Source: Neurospora tetraspora (Eukaryota > Ascomycota > Sordariomycetes > Sordariales > Sordariaceae). From it: DNA of 64,000 nucleotides. The position numbers were made by a program, and so were the translations under genes. How positions within the stretch are numbered: position 1 is the first letter of the stretch; each line of letters begins with the position of its first letter. The notes below the pieces were generated by a model. It was not told the DNA's origin, made no database searches, and saw only the letters and a list, made by a program, of their open reading frames with translations. This document shows, piece by piece, positions 11,701-22,580 of this stretch. Where the stretch lies: positions 2,895,032 through 2,959,031 of the forward strand of contig NW_026944390.1 in assembly GCF_033439725.1 (NCBI RefSeq), given 5' to 3'.

Positions 11701-14023
11701 TTAGTCGATCCGGCTATCCCCCGCGACAGACTTGTTCCGTTTCGCCGTCCTGTTCTCTGACGTGCCACCGGACACTAATGGGCTCCTAGATGTTCGTGTC
11801 AGCTTCAATGCTTGGTCCTTCCAGCTCGGGTCACCAGCCTCCCGTACGGTACTTACCTGGTAGTCCTCGGTCTCTTAAAGGAGGGCGCGGCATCAGCCTC
11901 ATTGCCTCTGCGTGTGTCTGTCCTCTCCGCCACCTCCGCTCTATCCCCCATATCCTTGACAGCATCGGAGGGTGGCGTAGCCTCCAGATGTATTTCGGGA
12001 GGCGCTGCAAGCCCCAAGACGGACCTGGGCGACCCTTGGACTTCTCCGTCCTGCGGCTTGGTTGTGATTGTCGAAGCCGAGCTAGACCCTCCGCTGTCGC
12101 TGCAGCCTCCGTCCGAGCCATAGCCAAAGCTGGACCTATTGAAGAGGTTGTCCTCGGGATTTTCAAGCTTGGAAAGGAGCTGCTCGATATGTACTGTGGT
12201 CGCCTTGGGGGACGGGGCGTTCGTGGAACGGACATGTCGTCCAGGATTGCTGATAATGTCTCTTTCCAGCGTCGAGTCCCTGAGTCCTGGATCGCCCGTT
12301 TTCGGCTCCGTGGTTTCGCTGTCGGCCTTCCGGGCCTCACCCAGACGGATCGTGGACGCCTCATTCTCGGAATTGTCCGGGCTGTAGCTATTACTTACTG
12401 CACCATTGCTTTCTTCATCGGTATGGTTGAGTAAGAGTAAGGTATTATTGAGGCAGTCCGTGGCCGTCTTTCGGGCGTCGGGCCGTAGACAGAGCATCGA
12501 GTCCAGGAGGAATGACAGTAGGTCATCTCCCTGTACCTGTAGCCCACTCATTCTTTTCACCCACAGGCGGACACGATTGCACCACTCCACTCCCCGCCTG
12601 CCGTATTGTGGAAGTCCACACACGAGCTCAGCAAGCACGACGCCCAGCGACCACACGTCGACAAGGGCCGTATAAGCCGCCCCTTCGTCTCGCATAATAG
12701 TAGCACTTGCTTCGTAGACCTCGGGTGCCAAATAGAGGCAGGTGCCGCAAATGGTCTTGAGGACGTCTCCCTCGCGGGATAGACCAAAGTCTGCGAACTT
12801 GACAAAGATGGCGTCGGGGCGGCGATACATGACCAGGATATTGGTCGGCTTGACGTCTCTGTGCACGATCTGCGGGTCGAGCGTATGGAGGTAGGCGAGA
12901 GCTTCCAGCGTCTGCGCGAGGATCTGCTTGCATTCGTAGCGGGAGAAGCCACGGCCGGCTTGGAGGTGGTCGCCAACAGATTCGTCGGGCACGTATTCGA
13001 GGTGCAAACACGGCGTCGGCCCCGGACTGTAGTTTAGCAAGGAAACGATGTGCCTCTAGTAGGAGCAAGTTAGCAGAGCTGCCCTCGGGCGCGTTGTTGT
13101 GACGCACTGGATTGGACTAACGTGGTCGATCCGACGTAGGATGAGGGCTTCTCTTTCCCACGCAGCGGCGTCGAACGACCTGTTAACTGGTCTCTTGAGC
13201 GCGTACTGCTCTCCGGTGCTGACGTTCCAAACGCGATAGACAACCGCGAAACTCCCTCGGCCAAGCTCCTTCTCCAACGTTACAGGCGCGGTAGGTTTTA
13301 AAGCCGGCGTCTGCACGCCGGAGGGGACTTCGGTCCCACGCCGGCTCAAAATGCCGATTTGGTCAAGGTCGAGGAGAGGATCGGCGTCCGCCGTCCCGGC
13401 GAGGAATCTGTCGACCTTGTCCCTGTAGGACCTGGATTGAACGTCGTGCTGTGGCACGACGAGCTGGAACTGTAGGGACGGAGATACCTTGACGATGATA
13501 GGGCTTTTGTCCTTTAGAAAGTCGCTCCCTCCAACGATCCAGCGGAACGAGGACCACCGACCGCGCTCCACCCCTTCATACACGACCGTGGTGCCGCGCG
13601 TAGAACCCAGGTCCTGGACGACGAGACAGTAATCCTGATTGAATGTGAGAGCGAAGTGGTAGAAGCTAACGCCCTTGAGGGGCGTGAGACGGAGCTCAGC
13701 ATCCTCGCTCCGTCCACACCTCAAGCCAACGCGAGTCTTAGGTATATGGGCGAAAGTCACCCTAATACAAGCCTCTAATTCAAGAGGGTCGCGCTCCTCC
13801 GCTTCCTCCGTCGGCTCTCGGTCGAGCCTGTTGAATATATTGGGTGGTCCCGAGTGGACTGCCGCCGAAGCGTATTTCGGCACCTCCGGGCGACAGTATC
13901 TTGGAGGACGGTAGCCCGGGTTCTCCTTATTCTCGTCGATAGTATCTTTTGCCCCTTCGTATCCCTGGCTGCTACCGCCGGGTAGATGTAAGCTATAACG
14001 TCATCGTCGCCGCCGTTGTCCAT
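11701..14023 (-). CDS. FHA-domain serine/threonine protein kinase
   Basis: Predicted 711 aa from four exons: 14023-13976, 13925-13122, 13055-11857, 11785-11701. The 66-nt intron (13056-13121) and 71-nt intron (11786-11856) have strong GTTAGT/GTAAGT donors and CTAAC/CTGAC branches. The last one restores a C-terminal exon (PLVSGGTSENRTAKRNKS) missed by a plain ORF. An FHA domain at about 70-160 (GRSEDAELRLT, FYHFALTF, DLGSTRGT) binds phosphothreonine. The kinase domain at about 232-485 has glycine loop GRGSFAVV, Lys in YALKRP, HRDVKPTN near 349-356, DFG near 373-375 and APE near 394-396. FHA followed by kinase is the order of Cds1/Chk2/Dun1-type kinases, though a checkpoint role is inference. 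The Ser-rich tail has a KRPR NLS-like motif. The first exon is uncertain: the alternative is a 1-nt frameshift near 13980. Confidence 0.85.
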
Positions 14024-14984
14024 TACGAAGAGCAAGAGAGTGAGGAGGAGGGAATAGGGTCGTTGGATGGCTAAGGAGGGTGCGCGAATGATGGAGGAAC
14101 AGGACGAATGTATCTACACTTGGCACCTTTATCGGCATACATATATATCAGGGAGCAGGAATCTGACGACCTAGGCCGCAATGGGAATTAGAGTATTCTT
14201 TAGCATTGATATCACAATGTGCTTGGGTACCGCTTTTTTTCACTCGATGTGGTTTTACTCAACCTGTGCTAAGATCCGGACTAGCAAAGCCTAACACGGG
14301 GATACAGGTGATACTGGAAATCCCACTAATGTCTGTGACTGAATGGTTCCAAGGAATTATGTGGCTGCGTTGGCAAGCCTGCGATGGATTGTGACTCGCA
14401 TTAACTCAGTAATAGATTGGTTGAACTTCTTGTTAGACTTTGCTTCTGTCAGATGGTCCCGGCCCTATACCTGTTTGAGCAAAATCAAATCGAGTGAGAA
14501 TTACCGGTAGCCAACTGGATGCGATTCACGCCAGCAGTCCCGCCTACAAGGTAGCTATCTTAAAAGGGCTAGGGACCTGCGTAGTACTTGAGCAGTACTT
14601 ATCAGCTTATCTAACATAATATAGAGGTACTGTGTACACTGCATCGGCCCAATTATTGGCGGGGCCGTTCCTAGTTCTGCGGACCGTACACGTGTACAAC
14701 ACCAGACAGCTCCGCCCAGTAGGTCGACCCGCACAGATCATCCCGGCTTCCCAAATGCGGGCCGCGGCCGGCACCTAGCGCGCAGAGCAATCGTCTGGAA
14801 CAAATTCTCTGCCGTTGAACTACAACGAGCACAGACGGACCACAGACTCATCAAACGACCTCAGTCATATACCAAAGGACTGTTTACCCACTCTCATGAC
14901 AGAAGCTGACGCGGCGGAGGACCCGGCAGTGTCGGCAGAGACCTTGGTACGCAGACTCTCGTCCTCCCCCCCAACTAAAAACTC
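14024..14984. other. Intergenic
   Basis: About 960 bp without a convincing gene. It includes the kinase promoter and the 3' side of the next minus-strand gene. No repeats seen. Confidence 0.5.
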
Positions 14985-16372
14985 TCAGAGGTCTGACTCC
15001 GATGAGGTGTGCAGCGGCAGCGCTGGACGAGTCTGACCCAAGACAAGGATTTCTTCAATAATGTCGACTGGCAGCCGATCGACTTCATACCGTCCGTCGG
15101 GTACGAGAGGAAGATCTGCTTCCTGGGGTGCGAGAGCCTCGCCTTCCAGAATCCCAGCGGCAAGGCCATCTGGACAACCAAAGGCGATGGGGAGATGATC
15201 GTCCCCGCGAACGTGGGAGTCTACCTGATCCGGGGGAAGTGGAAGTGTGCTGCTGCAATGCCGTTGTCGTCGTTGTTAGCTTGAATGTCGCTCGCGTTTG
15301 GGATTGCGAAGAGTCGCTGCGCGATCCGGAGCCCTCGTAGGAATTCGAGACGGAGACGCAGGGTACCGTAGCGTGGCTCGTGGGTCGCATGTACTTCTAT
15401 CATAATGCAGTCCGTTGTGTCGGCCAGCCCGGCCGTGTCTCTCTCCCACGTCCGTAGCCGGCTCGTGTCGATTGCTTCATAGAGCTGCGAGCCGAATATC
15501 AAGGCGGCAGCCGCGCAACACGCCCTTTGGAGGCTGCAAGGGCCGTCGCTGCCTGCATACGGTCAGTGAACCCCGCTGCCACGCTCGGCTATTTTACTCC
15601 TTCCAGGTATATACTTACTATTATAGCCCGACTCTTGTATCCGGCAACCCGCGGGGAACAAGACCTTCTCGAAAAGGTCGACGTCCCCGATATCCAGCCA
15701 CAGGATGCAATCCTCCTTATCTACGGAAGGAAAGTCCATCCGTACTAATCCGGTCGTCGTCCGAATCGAAAACTGGTCATTCCCACATCTAGCTGGAGCT
15801 TTGCAAATAGCCTCGAAAACACCGACGGCAAACTGGCTGCGGACGACTTCCAAAGGCGCCCCGTTAAAGCGCCATGGTTTGGGGCCGTCGGCTGTGGTGG
15901 TAGGGCTTTCTACGGCCATCGCCGTTCTCGGTATTGCAGGGAAGAGGGCTTGGATCAGCTTCTGGAAGGCTATGCTGCCCCTGATCCTATGCCGCCTGGC
16001 GATGTCCTCAAGGATGACCTTGTCCGCGTCACCGAGGCGAATCTTGGCTCTCTGCTCATGGTGTTGACGAAAGAGTTCCAGGTTGTATTTGACGCAAGCC
16101 GTATTCGTGTTGACGATCAGCAGGAAAGGTATGAAGATCTGAGGATCCTCATCCAACACATCGAGGTAGAGTTTGTGCGCTCTCTTTTCGGCATGGCGTG
16201 TCCTGATTTCTCTTGTCGATCGAACCTCTTCGCCTCTGTCCTGGCGCTTGAATTCACTGCACGCAATGACTAGACGATGCTCCAATAGGTTGCGGTACGT
16301 GGTTGGGATTGAATCTAGTTGGTTGATTCGATCCCGGAGTTTGTACATACAGGCCAGCCGATGAGGTGCCAT
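14985..16372 (-). CDS. Unrecognised protein; model needs a frame change
   Basis: Exon 1 (16372-15619, 251 codons) starts MAPHRLACMYKLRDRINQ. A 66-nt intron (15553-15618, GTAAGT, CACTGACC branch, GCAG) leads in frame to exon 2 from 15552, ending in that frame at 15221. A different frame then looks clearly coding to TGA at 14985-14987 (DDHLPIAFGCPDGLAAGILE, then VDRLPVDIIEEILVLGQT). A branch-like GCTAAC and a TTGCAG acceptor lie near 15256-15285, but no donor of matching phase was found. So there is either an unusual splice or a 1-nt indel between about 15.25 and 15.40 kb. The protein is charged and leucine-rich, without a signal peptide or a domain I know. It may be a lineage-specific accessory gene or a young pseudogene. 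Confidence 0.5.
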
Positions 16373-16497
16373 GGCAATCAATGGCCGAACCAATACGATC
16401 AAGATGACAGCAGATGAGGGAGGGTAGAGGAAGGCAGAGGAAGGCAGATGAAAAAGTGGATAGGACTTTTGTAGTGTTTACCGCTTTGTCTCATCCA

Positions 16498-17085
16498 CTA
16501 CCGCTTATTCTCATTCAAACCGGATTTATCTAACCTCCTTGTAGTTTAGTGCAGCCAGGTGGGCACCTGCAACCAGGGTAATCAACGTGGCCGTACAAGG
16601 GGGTTCGAATGGTTTACAGGGGAAAAAAAAGTGGCCTCCCCTGCTGGAGTGGCTGCTTGGCAAAAGAGGGAACTCACCTTGGGGTCGGTCGGGTTTTTGA
16701 TGTTGAACCCGCGACGGGAATCTTGATGGCGGTGAGCTTGAACACGTCGCTAGACTTGACGCTTGCTTCTTTGATGAAAGACTGCATCGCGATCGATAGT
16801 CTTGGTGTTGTTTGATTGATTCTGGTTGATCTGTTGATTCTGGTGGTTTGAGGGCACGAGTTAGAGTCGAGAAAGGTGGTTGTTTGAGGAAGGAGGAAGG
16901 AGGTGGGGTGGCTGGGCGAGATTCTCAAAGATTACTGGCACGGGGCACACGGCTGGCAGGGGAGTCTGCAGGTGGCTGGCAGGGTTGAAAAGTGGGTTAA
17001 AGTGGGCTTGTCGGCCCGGCTATACTATGATGGGTTTAGCGGGGCAGGGGGGGATAAATCCGGTTTGAATGAAAAAAAGCGGTAG
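16498..17085. mobile_element. 0.59 kb element with 33 bp terminal inverted repeats
   Basis: Arms at 16498-16530 and 17053-17085 match at 31 of 33 positions as inverted repeats (outer end CTACCGCTT, inner part CATTCAAACCGGATTTATC). If the leading TA is the duplicated target, the element is 16501-17082 flanked by TA, as for Tc1/mariner/pogo-type elements. It is too short for a transposase and would be a non-autonomous element. It encloses the small spliced reading frame at 16530-16787, whose stop codon lies in the left arm. Confidence 0.75.
16530..16787 (-). CDS. Tiny spliced reading frame inside a TIR element
   Basis: Candidate 48-aa protein: exon 1 16787-16678, intron 16567-16677 (111 nt, GTGAGT and TTGCAG ends), exon 2 16566-16530. 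The sequence starts MQSFIKEASVKSSDVFKLTA and ends with a short Cys-containing tail. The region before the ATG (CAATCAAACAACACCAAGAC) looks like a normal fungal 5' leader. I recognise no family. The TAG stop overlaps the inner end of the transposon arm, so this may be the 5' part of a host gene captured by the element. Confidence 0.35.
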
Positions 17086-17487
17086 TCCTACTCAAGTTTA
17101 GGAGCTGTACTGTCCTGCCATCCGCTGCGAGTCACCCGCATGCTGGAACTTGCCAGTCGTCTTGAGTGGTCTCGCTAAGTCTGTCAGCCCCATCTGCTAC
17201 GTTGGCGCTCCGGCATGCAGGTCCTTTCCCCGATCTACTAAACCGTATGTGGGAAGGATAAATCCGACTTAAATCCCTTTAACGCCACAAATATATCATT
17301 TTTAGCGTAGCATATGTTATTATCACGGGGCAAGGCGAAGGTTAGGGGGTAGGTTTTCTCTTTTGTAAACCCGCTTGCTTGGATGGAACTTTGTCTGCAA
17401 ATTGTCGAATCCCTATCGTGTAGCATGGTTATTGTCGCACCTTTCCCTATGCATTGCCCGGTCAGTAGTCCCAACATGCGATTCGAC
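17086..17487. other. Intergenic
   Basis: No gene or repeat recognised between the TIR element and the decayed coding region. Confidence 0.4.
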
Positions 17488-18650
17488 TCAAAATAGAATG
17501 ATGTTACCCAATCGTGGTATATGTCTGCACCCACCCTTGGGTAAGGTCGAGTGCGGACGTGAGTTGAAGGTCTGTTTAACGTGATGCCGGGCAACAGGTG
17601 TTCTGAAAAGGGCTCGCGCAAGGGTATCACCATCCGGGAAGATCTCCAACTCGATCTCAGCCTCCCCCTCTTCGGCATCCTGTTCGTCTCCCCCCTTCTT
17701 GCTGCGCCGCCCTTGTGCGGTAGGTGTTCTGGCTTGGAGCTTGACTTGGAGATTGGTTTGGGGCTTTACGATAGCAGCTTTACTATCCCCGGCAAATACT
17801 GTCCTACTCCTGTAGCTGAACCAGGCGAGGAAGCTGAGGCCTCCGAGCCCAATCTTGTCGATCTGATCTTGTGTTTCTTTTGCTTGTCCGTGAAATCCTC
17901 ACCCTAAACGGTCGACCAGTTTTCCTTATCCTCTTCCCGGATGGCGTTGATCAAGCCGAGTCGGCCGTTCCTCAGGTCCTTGCCTTTTTTTTTCCTCGAT
18001 GCTAACAAGCTGGCTGATCAGTACATGCTGCTGGATGGAAGAGGGCAGTTCGGAAAAGACCTACCATACAGCTGGCATTGATACAAGCTGAGTTGTGGGG
18101 AAATCGCATTTACTGGTGTTCCGGGGGTCGGCGATGTTCCTGCTTGGCGGGGGCTAGAAGCTCGTCTTGAAGAATTCGTTTTGCAATGCGGTGTTGATTC
18201 CTCGCAGATCTGTTTCTGGCATCGTGCCTCTCGCAGTGGAGGGCTCGGTATTACTGTCGCGATCGTTCGTCCGTGGCTGTAGTTGCCGCTGCTTTTGCTA
18301 CGAGCTTGGTAGGGATGCGGTAATTGCCATGTATGTAGGAGGCCCGACCGCCTTGACGAAGATTACACACTTTCGCGTTGTGCTTGTGTCGAGTGTCGCT
18401 GATGGAGTTTTCGCATACGTTCGATCGTGGTGTCCATCGTGGCTATAGTTGCTGCGAGCTTGCCGCTGCCGTTGCTGCCGACACAAGAAGCAGAGAGCAT
18501 TGTGGTGGTCTGTGTCGGAGGTCGGGACGTTATCGTTACGTTGCGCAATGGGAAGAGGTCCCGGTTGGGTAGTGCAGGGCTGCAGGCTTGGGTTGGAGGG
18601 CTGATGAATAGCTTTTAATGGTCGGGGAGACTGGAAAGATCGTGAGTGAA
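17488..18650 (-). pseudogene. Decayed coding region, family unrecognised
   Basis: Read on the minus strand, several pieces look coding but sit in different frames broken by stops. One open segment, about 17900-17488, runs through QAKETQDQIDKIGLGGLSFL, KKGGDEQDAEEGEAEIELEI and LARALFRTPVARHH. Upstream pieces include GKDLRNGRLGLINAIREED (about 17.93-17.98 kb) next to an A9 tract, and CNLRQGGRASYIHGNYRIP (about 18.30-18.37 kb). Composition is not AT-rich, so this is not simple RIP. It may be a degenerate gene or element body. I cannot name the family, and coordinates are approximate. Confidence 0.35.
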
Positions 18651-19355
18651 TGGTCTGGTATTGCTTTGGAGTTGCTCCGTACGCTCCTGTCTTGGACAGG
18701 AGGGCTGATGTAGGCTGGCGCGAAATGTATTGGAGGACACCGGCTAGTTTCGGTGACCAAATCGCTCGAGATTTCGAGTAGCGCGCTCCTAAACGTAGGT
18801 GGCAGTGTAAGTTGATGGCTACAGGTCGTGATGATCCTCGACATTGGGGAGGTCGCGGTAAGCTTGCGTTGGGGAATCGGTTGGTGTGGTTGTGGTATCG
18901 ATAACTGAGCATAAAGGTTGCGCCCTACGTGTGCAAGCTCTACATTGGAGTTTGCACTCTGTATTTGTACATTGGAGTTTGCACCCGTTACTCCAAATAC
19001 AAAATGAACGTTTGCGCCCACCTTTAAAACCCGCCTTCGACAGACTTGCTCTCCGTGCTGTTTAGCGTATACAAAGTTTTGCACCCTACGTATGTAAGCT
19101 CTACACTGGAGTTTGCACACTATATCTACACGTTGGAATTCGCGTCTACACGTTAATTGCCCGCGCTTTGGGTTCAGATATCAAAGGCTCAAGTTGACAC
19201 TGCGCGTTTCAGGGACAGAGTTTACCTATCATAGGAATCACGCAATTGAGACATAGGAAGAAAGGGATGGATTGTTGTCTCCAAGGTACGGCATACTGTT
19301 TTATCACTTGCACTTGAATTTGGGCACACACTCTACTTTGATTCAAATTAGCTAC
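18651..19355. other. Intergenic with short diverged repeats
   Basis: Contains the paired repeats at 18919-18965 and 19079-19126 listed separately. Otherwise nothing recognisable. Confidence 0.4.
18919..19126. repeat. Two direct repeats of about 47 bp
   Basis: Copies at about 18919-18965 and 19079-19126 share CCCTACGT, AAGCTCTACA and TGGAGTTTGCAC in the same order. They differ mostly by C/T and G/A transitions. A third partial copy of the TTGGAGTTTGCAC core starts at about 18972. Confidence 0.65.
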
Positions 19356-20834
19356 CTAATCTTCTGTCCGCCAAGGGTTGCTGGCATCGACATGGATCGT
19401 GTCCTCGTCATCAAGGTTCAGCCGACGTGCAATGCTTCCCACTAGTTGGGCGAACGTCTTGTTGAACATGTACTGATTGATGATGGCCCGTTGACGCTCC
19501 TGTGCTCGGCGGAACTCTACACCAAATCGCGCCCCCATGTCCATAAGCATAGCTGTGTCATTCTCCAGTTCGCTGAGTAACATCTCGATGCTTAGGAGCT
19601 TCATTTCGAGCTCGCCTCTTAAGACAAAGTGCAAATACCGATTCAAGTTCTCAACGCCCTCGGTATCAGTGTGAAATCGGTCCGTGTCAGCCAATGTCCG
19701 ATCCAGGTTGTTCTTAAAGTACGTTGTCTCTTCCGCGACATACAGGCCTGCCTCGTCGCTGTCTTGACCCGTTTTCGAGCCAGCCTGAACGCCGTTGAAG
19801 CCGCCCTGGGATATCAGCGAACTTGCAAGCATGGTGACCAGTCTTTCGCCCAAGGGAAGGTGTTCTCCAACCCAAACGGGTAGGATAGGCACTCCAACGG
19901 TGTAGGGCTTTAGGCCAATTTGTAGCAGCGCGCCAATGGTAAGGGCCAGAAACATATTCTTCATTGGCAAGGCGGACATCGAGGGCTCGTAACGGTGCTG
20001 CTTGAGGTGTTCAGACATTTGACCTGTTGTACACCCTACGTACAAGGGCCCTTGATGCATAAAAGCGCTCCCTGTATTGTCAAGCTTTTGGAGAGGCTTG
20101 GCTCGTCTTTGGAAGGATTCGATGAACACCTCCAGCTTGTGTATGTTTGCACTACCGAAAGTTGGGAGGTAGTGAAGTGTAGTGCCAGCTGATGCATCTT
20201 CATTGGCCTCATGTGGATATCCACAAATCTTGTCAAGTTTGTAGGCGTCTTGGATGATTTTCCCGGAGTTGGGGGGCAACTGGGAGCCTTCTTGACTGTT
20301 TGCCAGCAGGTGGTAGGCAGCCGCGTAGTTTTCAAGGATGCGGATGACTTCGGTACACTCTCGATAATTCAGAAACGCGCCTTCTTCAGCATCCTCGCGT
20401 TCCCGAAAAGCAATGCCAACAGCATATACCCCTGGATAGTTGCCGCGCTCGCCCAGCTCTTCGATACACTTGACTGAGCTTGTGGCGTAGTCATGTACCA
20501 GTGTCCCTTGAATTAAAGAGTCGTGCAGGCCAGTAGGGATGGCATGGAGGAGGATAGCGTATTCGTTTTTGCCGTCCTTGACATCATCGGCCAATGAGTT
20601 CGCCGTGCTGAGCAATACCACTGCCGTGTTTTTGATGCAGATATTCATGACATCAGGCAGACACATGCAGAGACTAAAGTTGGAGGTGTACGCTCCTGTC
20701 AGAGCCTGGATCATGAGCTTTTGCTCTGGCCCGACAAGAGGTCGTTGGGGGGTGGGATCCTCCGACAGCGTTGGCCACGTCGTCGTAAACTCGGAGTGCC
20801 CCAAGTCTCGGGTACTAACCAGCGTACTGCCCAT
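19356..20834 (-). CDS. Unrecognised 492-aa protein
   Basis: Single uninterrupted frame of 492 aa from ATG 20834, preceded by CATCATCACC, a good fungal start context. I do not recognise the family. There is no obvious N-terminal signal peptide. A moderately hydrophobic stretch (NMFLALTIGALLQIGLKPYT) lies in the middle, with further aliphatic sections after it. The second half is rich in acidic and leucine residues, with a helical stretch LSIEMLLSELENDTAMLMDM. It diverges from the zinc-knuckle gene across a 561 bp shared upstream region. Codon use and length make a real protein likely; the function is unknown. Confidence 0.65.
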   Translation of the reverse strand: MGSTLVSTRDLGHSEFTTTWPTLSEDPTPQRPLVGPEQKLMIQALTGAYTSNFSLCMCLPDVMNICIKNTAVVLLSTANSLADDVKDGKNEYAILLHAIPTGLHDSLIQGTLVHDYATSSVKCIEELGERGNYPGVYAVGIAFREREDAEEGAFLNYRECTEVIRILENYAAAYHLLANSQEGSQLPPNSGKIIQDAYKLDKICGYPHEANEDASAGTTLHYLPTFGSANIHKLEVFIESFQRRAKPLQKLDNTGSAFMHQGPLYVGCTTGQMSEHLKQHRYEPSMSALPMKNMFLALTIGALLQIGLKPYTVGVPILPVWVGEHLPLGERLVTMLASSLISQGGFNGVQAGSKTGQDSDEAGLYVAEETTYFKNNLDRTLADTDRFHTDTEGVENLNRYLHFVLRGELEMKLLSIEMLLSELENDTAMLMDMGARFGVEFRRAQERQRAIINQYMFNKTFAQLVGSIARRLNLDDEDTIHVDASNPWRTED

Positions 20835-21395
20835 GGTGATGATGCCTGAAGGCGCATGGAGCTGTGTGTGTGTGTGGGCGGTGTTCTCGGATATGAGGGC
20901 AAAAGATGTGAGAACGTGTGTGCTATGGAGAGAAGACTACCTCTAGAGAAGTAAGGGAAAAAAAATGTGCAGGACTAAAATACAGGAAGGGTGTGGGACC
21001 CACACGAAAAGGGAATGGAAACGGCAAACGGAGCTGGGAACCAGGTACATGCATCAACTTTGCGCCTGCAGCGAAGGATAGGGACGGGGCAGAGAAGAAT
21101 GTGTAAGTGATAGTGCAGGCCACCATATACAGGCTTATAGCGGACACACGCTAACAAACTGCCATTGGACCCACTTGCATGAGCAACATGCTGTCAACTC
21201 CTGCAGTCCTCACCTTGGTCAGAGCTTTCCTCATTTTTTTCCGCGCACAACAACCCCTCCACGGCATTTGGCACCCTGACTGGACTTCATTCAACAGCAA
21301 GAGTAACAACGTCGCGCAAGACCATAGCTAATACGCCAGACCCTTTTCAAGCTGGAATTCCCCCTTGCACTAACGTGTCTTTCCAAAACAGAACC
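20835..21395. promoter_or_regulatory. Shared divergent upstream region
   Basis: About 560 bp between two divergently oriented start codons, so it must carry the promoters of both genes. No specific operator could be identified. Confidence 0.4.
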
Positions 21396-22580
21396 ATGGT
21401 AGAGCAAGGCGGAGGCAGAGCCCCGCATGACCACCACTCGGCGCCCGCACTCAAGAGAAAAAGAGGTCCCAGCGACTATGCTGCTGCGCACCACACCCAT
21501 GACGAGACGCAAGAGCAGACTCAAATCGAGCGGCTGCCATTCGAAGGGGGCTTGCTAAGCCAACAAGCCCACAATCAAGTTTGCTTCAAGAACAATGGTC
21601 CAAACCACAAGGATCACCTCGAGCTTATCGGCCGCGGCAACTCTGCGGTTAACTGGATTGCCCCAGAAAGGCAGATCAAGAAACCTGGGCTTCAGCTTGT
21701 GGCCAAGATTGCACTGGATGATGACAGCTTTGAGGCTTTCAGAAAGACGATTCAAAGAGAGGCTCGCGGGGCCGGCGGTGTCTTGGCCAATATCTGGGTT
21801 CAGATCCACGAGCCGCCGACCAGCGAGGAAGAGACGCCCACTGTCGTCAACGGACAGTCAACTGCGGCTGATATCGCCGACAAAGAGTCACCTGCTCCCG
21901 TTGTCACGGAAGAAATTCCGGTACAAGGCGGTTCCCGCCCGTTGAGTATTGGCCCTCCTGATCAGTTCCGATTCGGTTCTCCTTCGTCGTTCACTGGCAC
22001 TCCATTTGCCAAGAACCCATACGCCGTGCAGTTTGCGAATACTGGAATGCTTCCTATCCAGTACCCGAAGTACAACAGGCGTGTGATGGATGATGACAGC
22101 GAGGATGAAGACCGCAGTCAGCCGCTTGTCCTTGCAGAGCCGCAGCCGCGGCCCTGCGCTCACTGCCAGATCTACGGGCGTGAGGATGCCAACAGTCACG
22201 AGATTCGTGACTGTGGTTATGGTTCAAAGTTAGGGGACGTTCCCGGTTGCCCATTGTGCAATAGAATGACTCACTACTATGATGGCTGCAGGAAGAGAAA
22301 GAGATCTCCTGCAGACAGGCGCCATGAGGACTGGAAGTTTCTCGTCGAGTACCGCTCTGGACTCCCTCCTGTCCGCACCAAGATGGCGTGGCCTGATCTG
22401 GTGACTAACATGCAACCCACGCATGGTTTTCCCATCACCAAGGATATGGCTCTCCAGGTCAGAGACAACCATCGCCATGGTACTCAGTACCATGACCCTC
22501 TGACCAGGACGCTGGGTGACGTCCGGAAGAACTTGGAGCGCTTGAGGGCATCTGAGGTCTTCACTGGCATGGGCTGTTGA
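21396..22580 (+). CDS. CCHC zinc-knuckle protein
   Basis: Single-exon protein of 394 aa. The ATG at 21396 has an ACCATGG context; an upstream in-frame GTG is not needed. Near residue 18 is a basic LKRKRGPS nuclear-targeting motif. The middle is acidic and low-complexity (DDDSEDEDRS). Two Cys/His groups follow at about 255-305: a longer CAHC...H...C group, then CPLCNRMTHYYDGC, which fits the CX2CX4HX4C zinc-knuckle pattern exactly. Basic KRKRSP follows. Zinc knuckles bind single-stranded nucleic acid or act in protein contacts. The partner is unknown, and the family looks fungal-specific. Confidence 0.75.
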   Translation: MVEQGGGRAPHDHHSAPALKRKRGPSDYAAAHHTHDETQEQTQIERLPFEGGLLSQQAHNQVCFKNNGPNHKDHLELIGRGNSAVNWIAPERQIKKPGLQLVAKIALDDDSFEAFRKTIQREARGAGGVLANIWVQIHEPPTSEEETPTVVNGQSTAADIADKESPAPVVTEEIPVQGGSRPLSIGPPDQFRFGSPSSFTGTPFAKNPYAVQFANTGMLPIQYPKYNRRVMDDDSEDEDRSQPLVLAEPQPRPCAHCQIYGREDANSHEIRDCGYGSKLGDVPGCPLCNRMTHYYDGCRKRKRSPADRRHEDWKFLVEYRSGLPPVRTKMAWPDLVTNMQPTHGFPITKDMALQVRDNHRHGTQYHDPLTRTLGDVRKNLERLRASEVFTGMGC

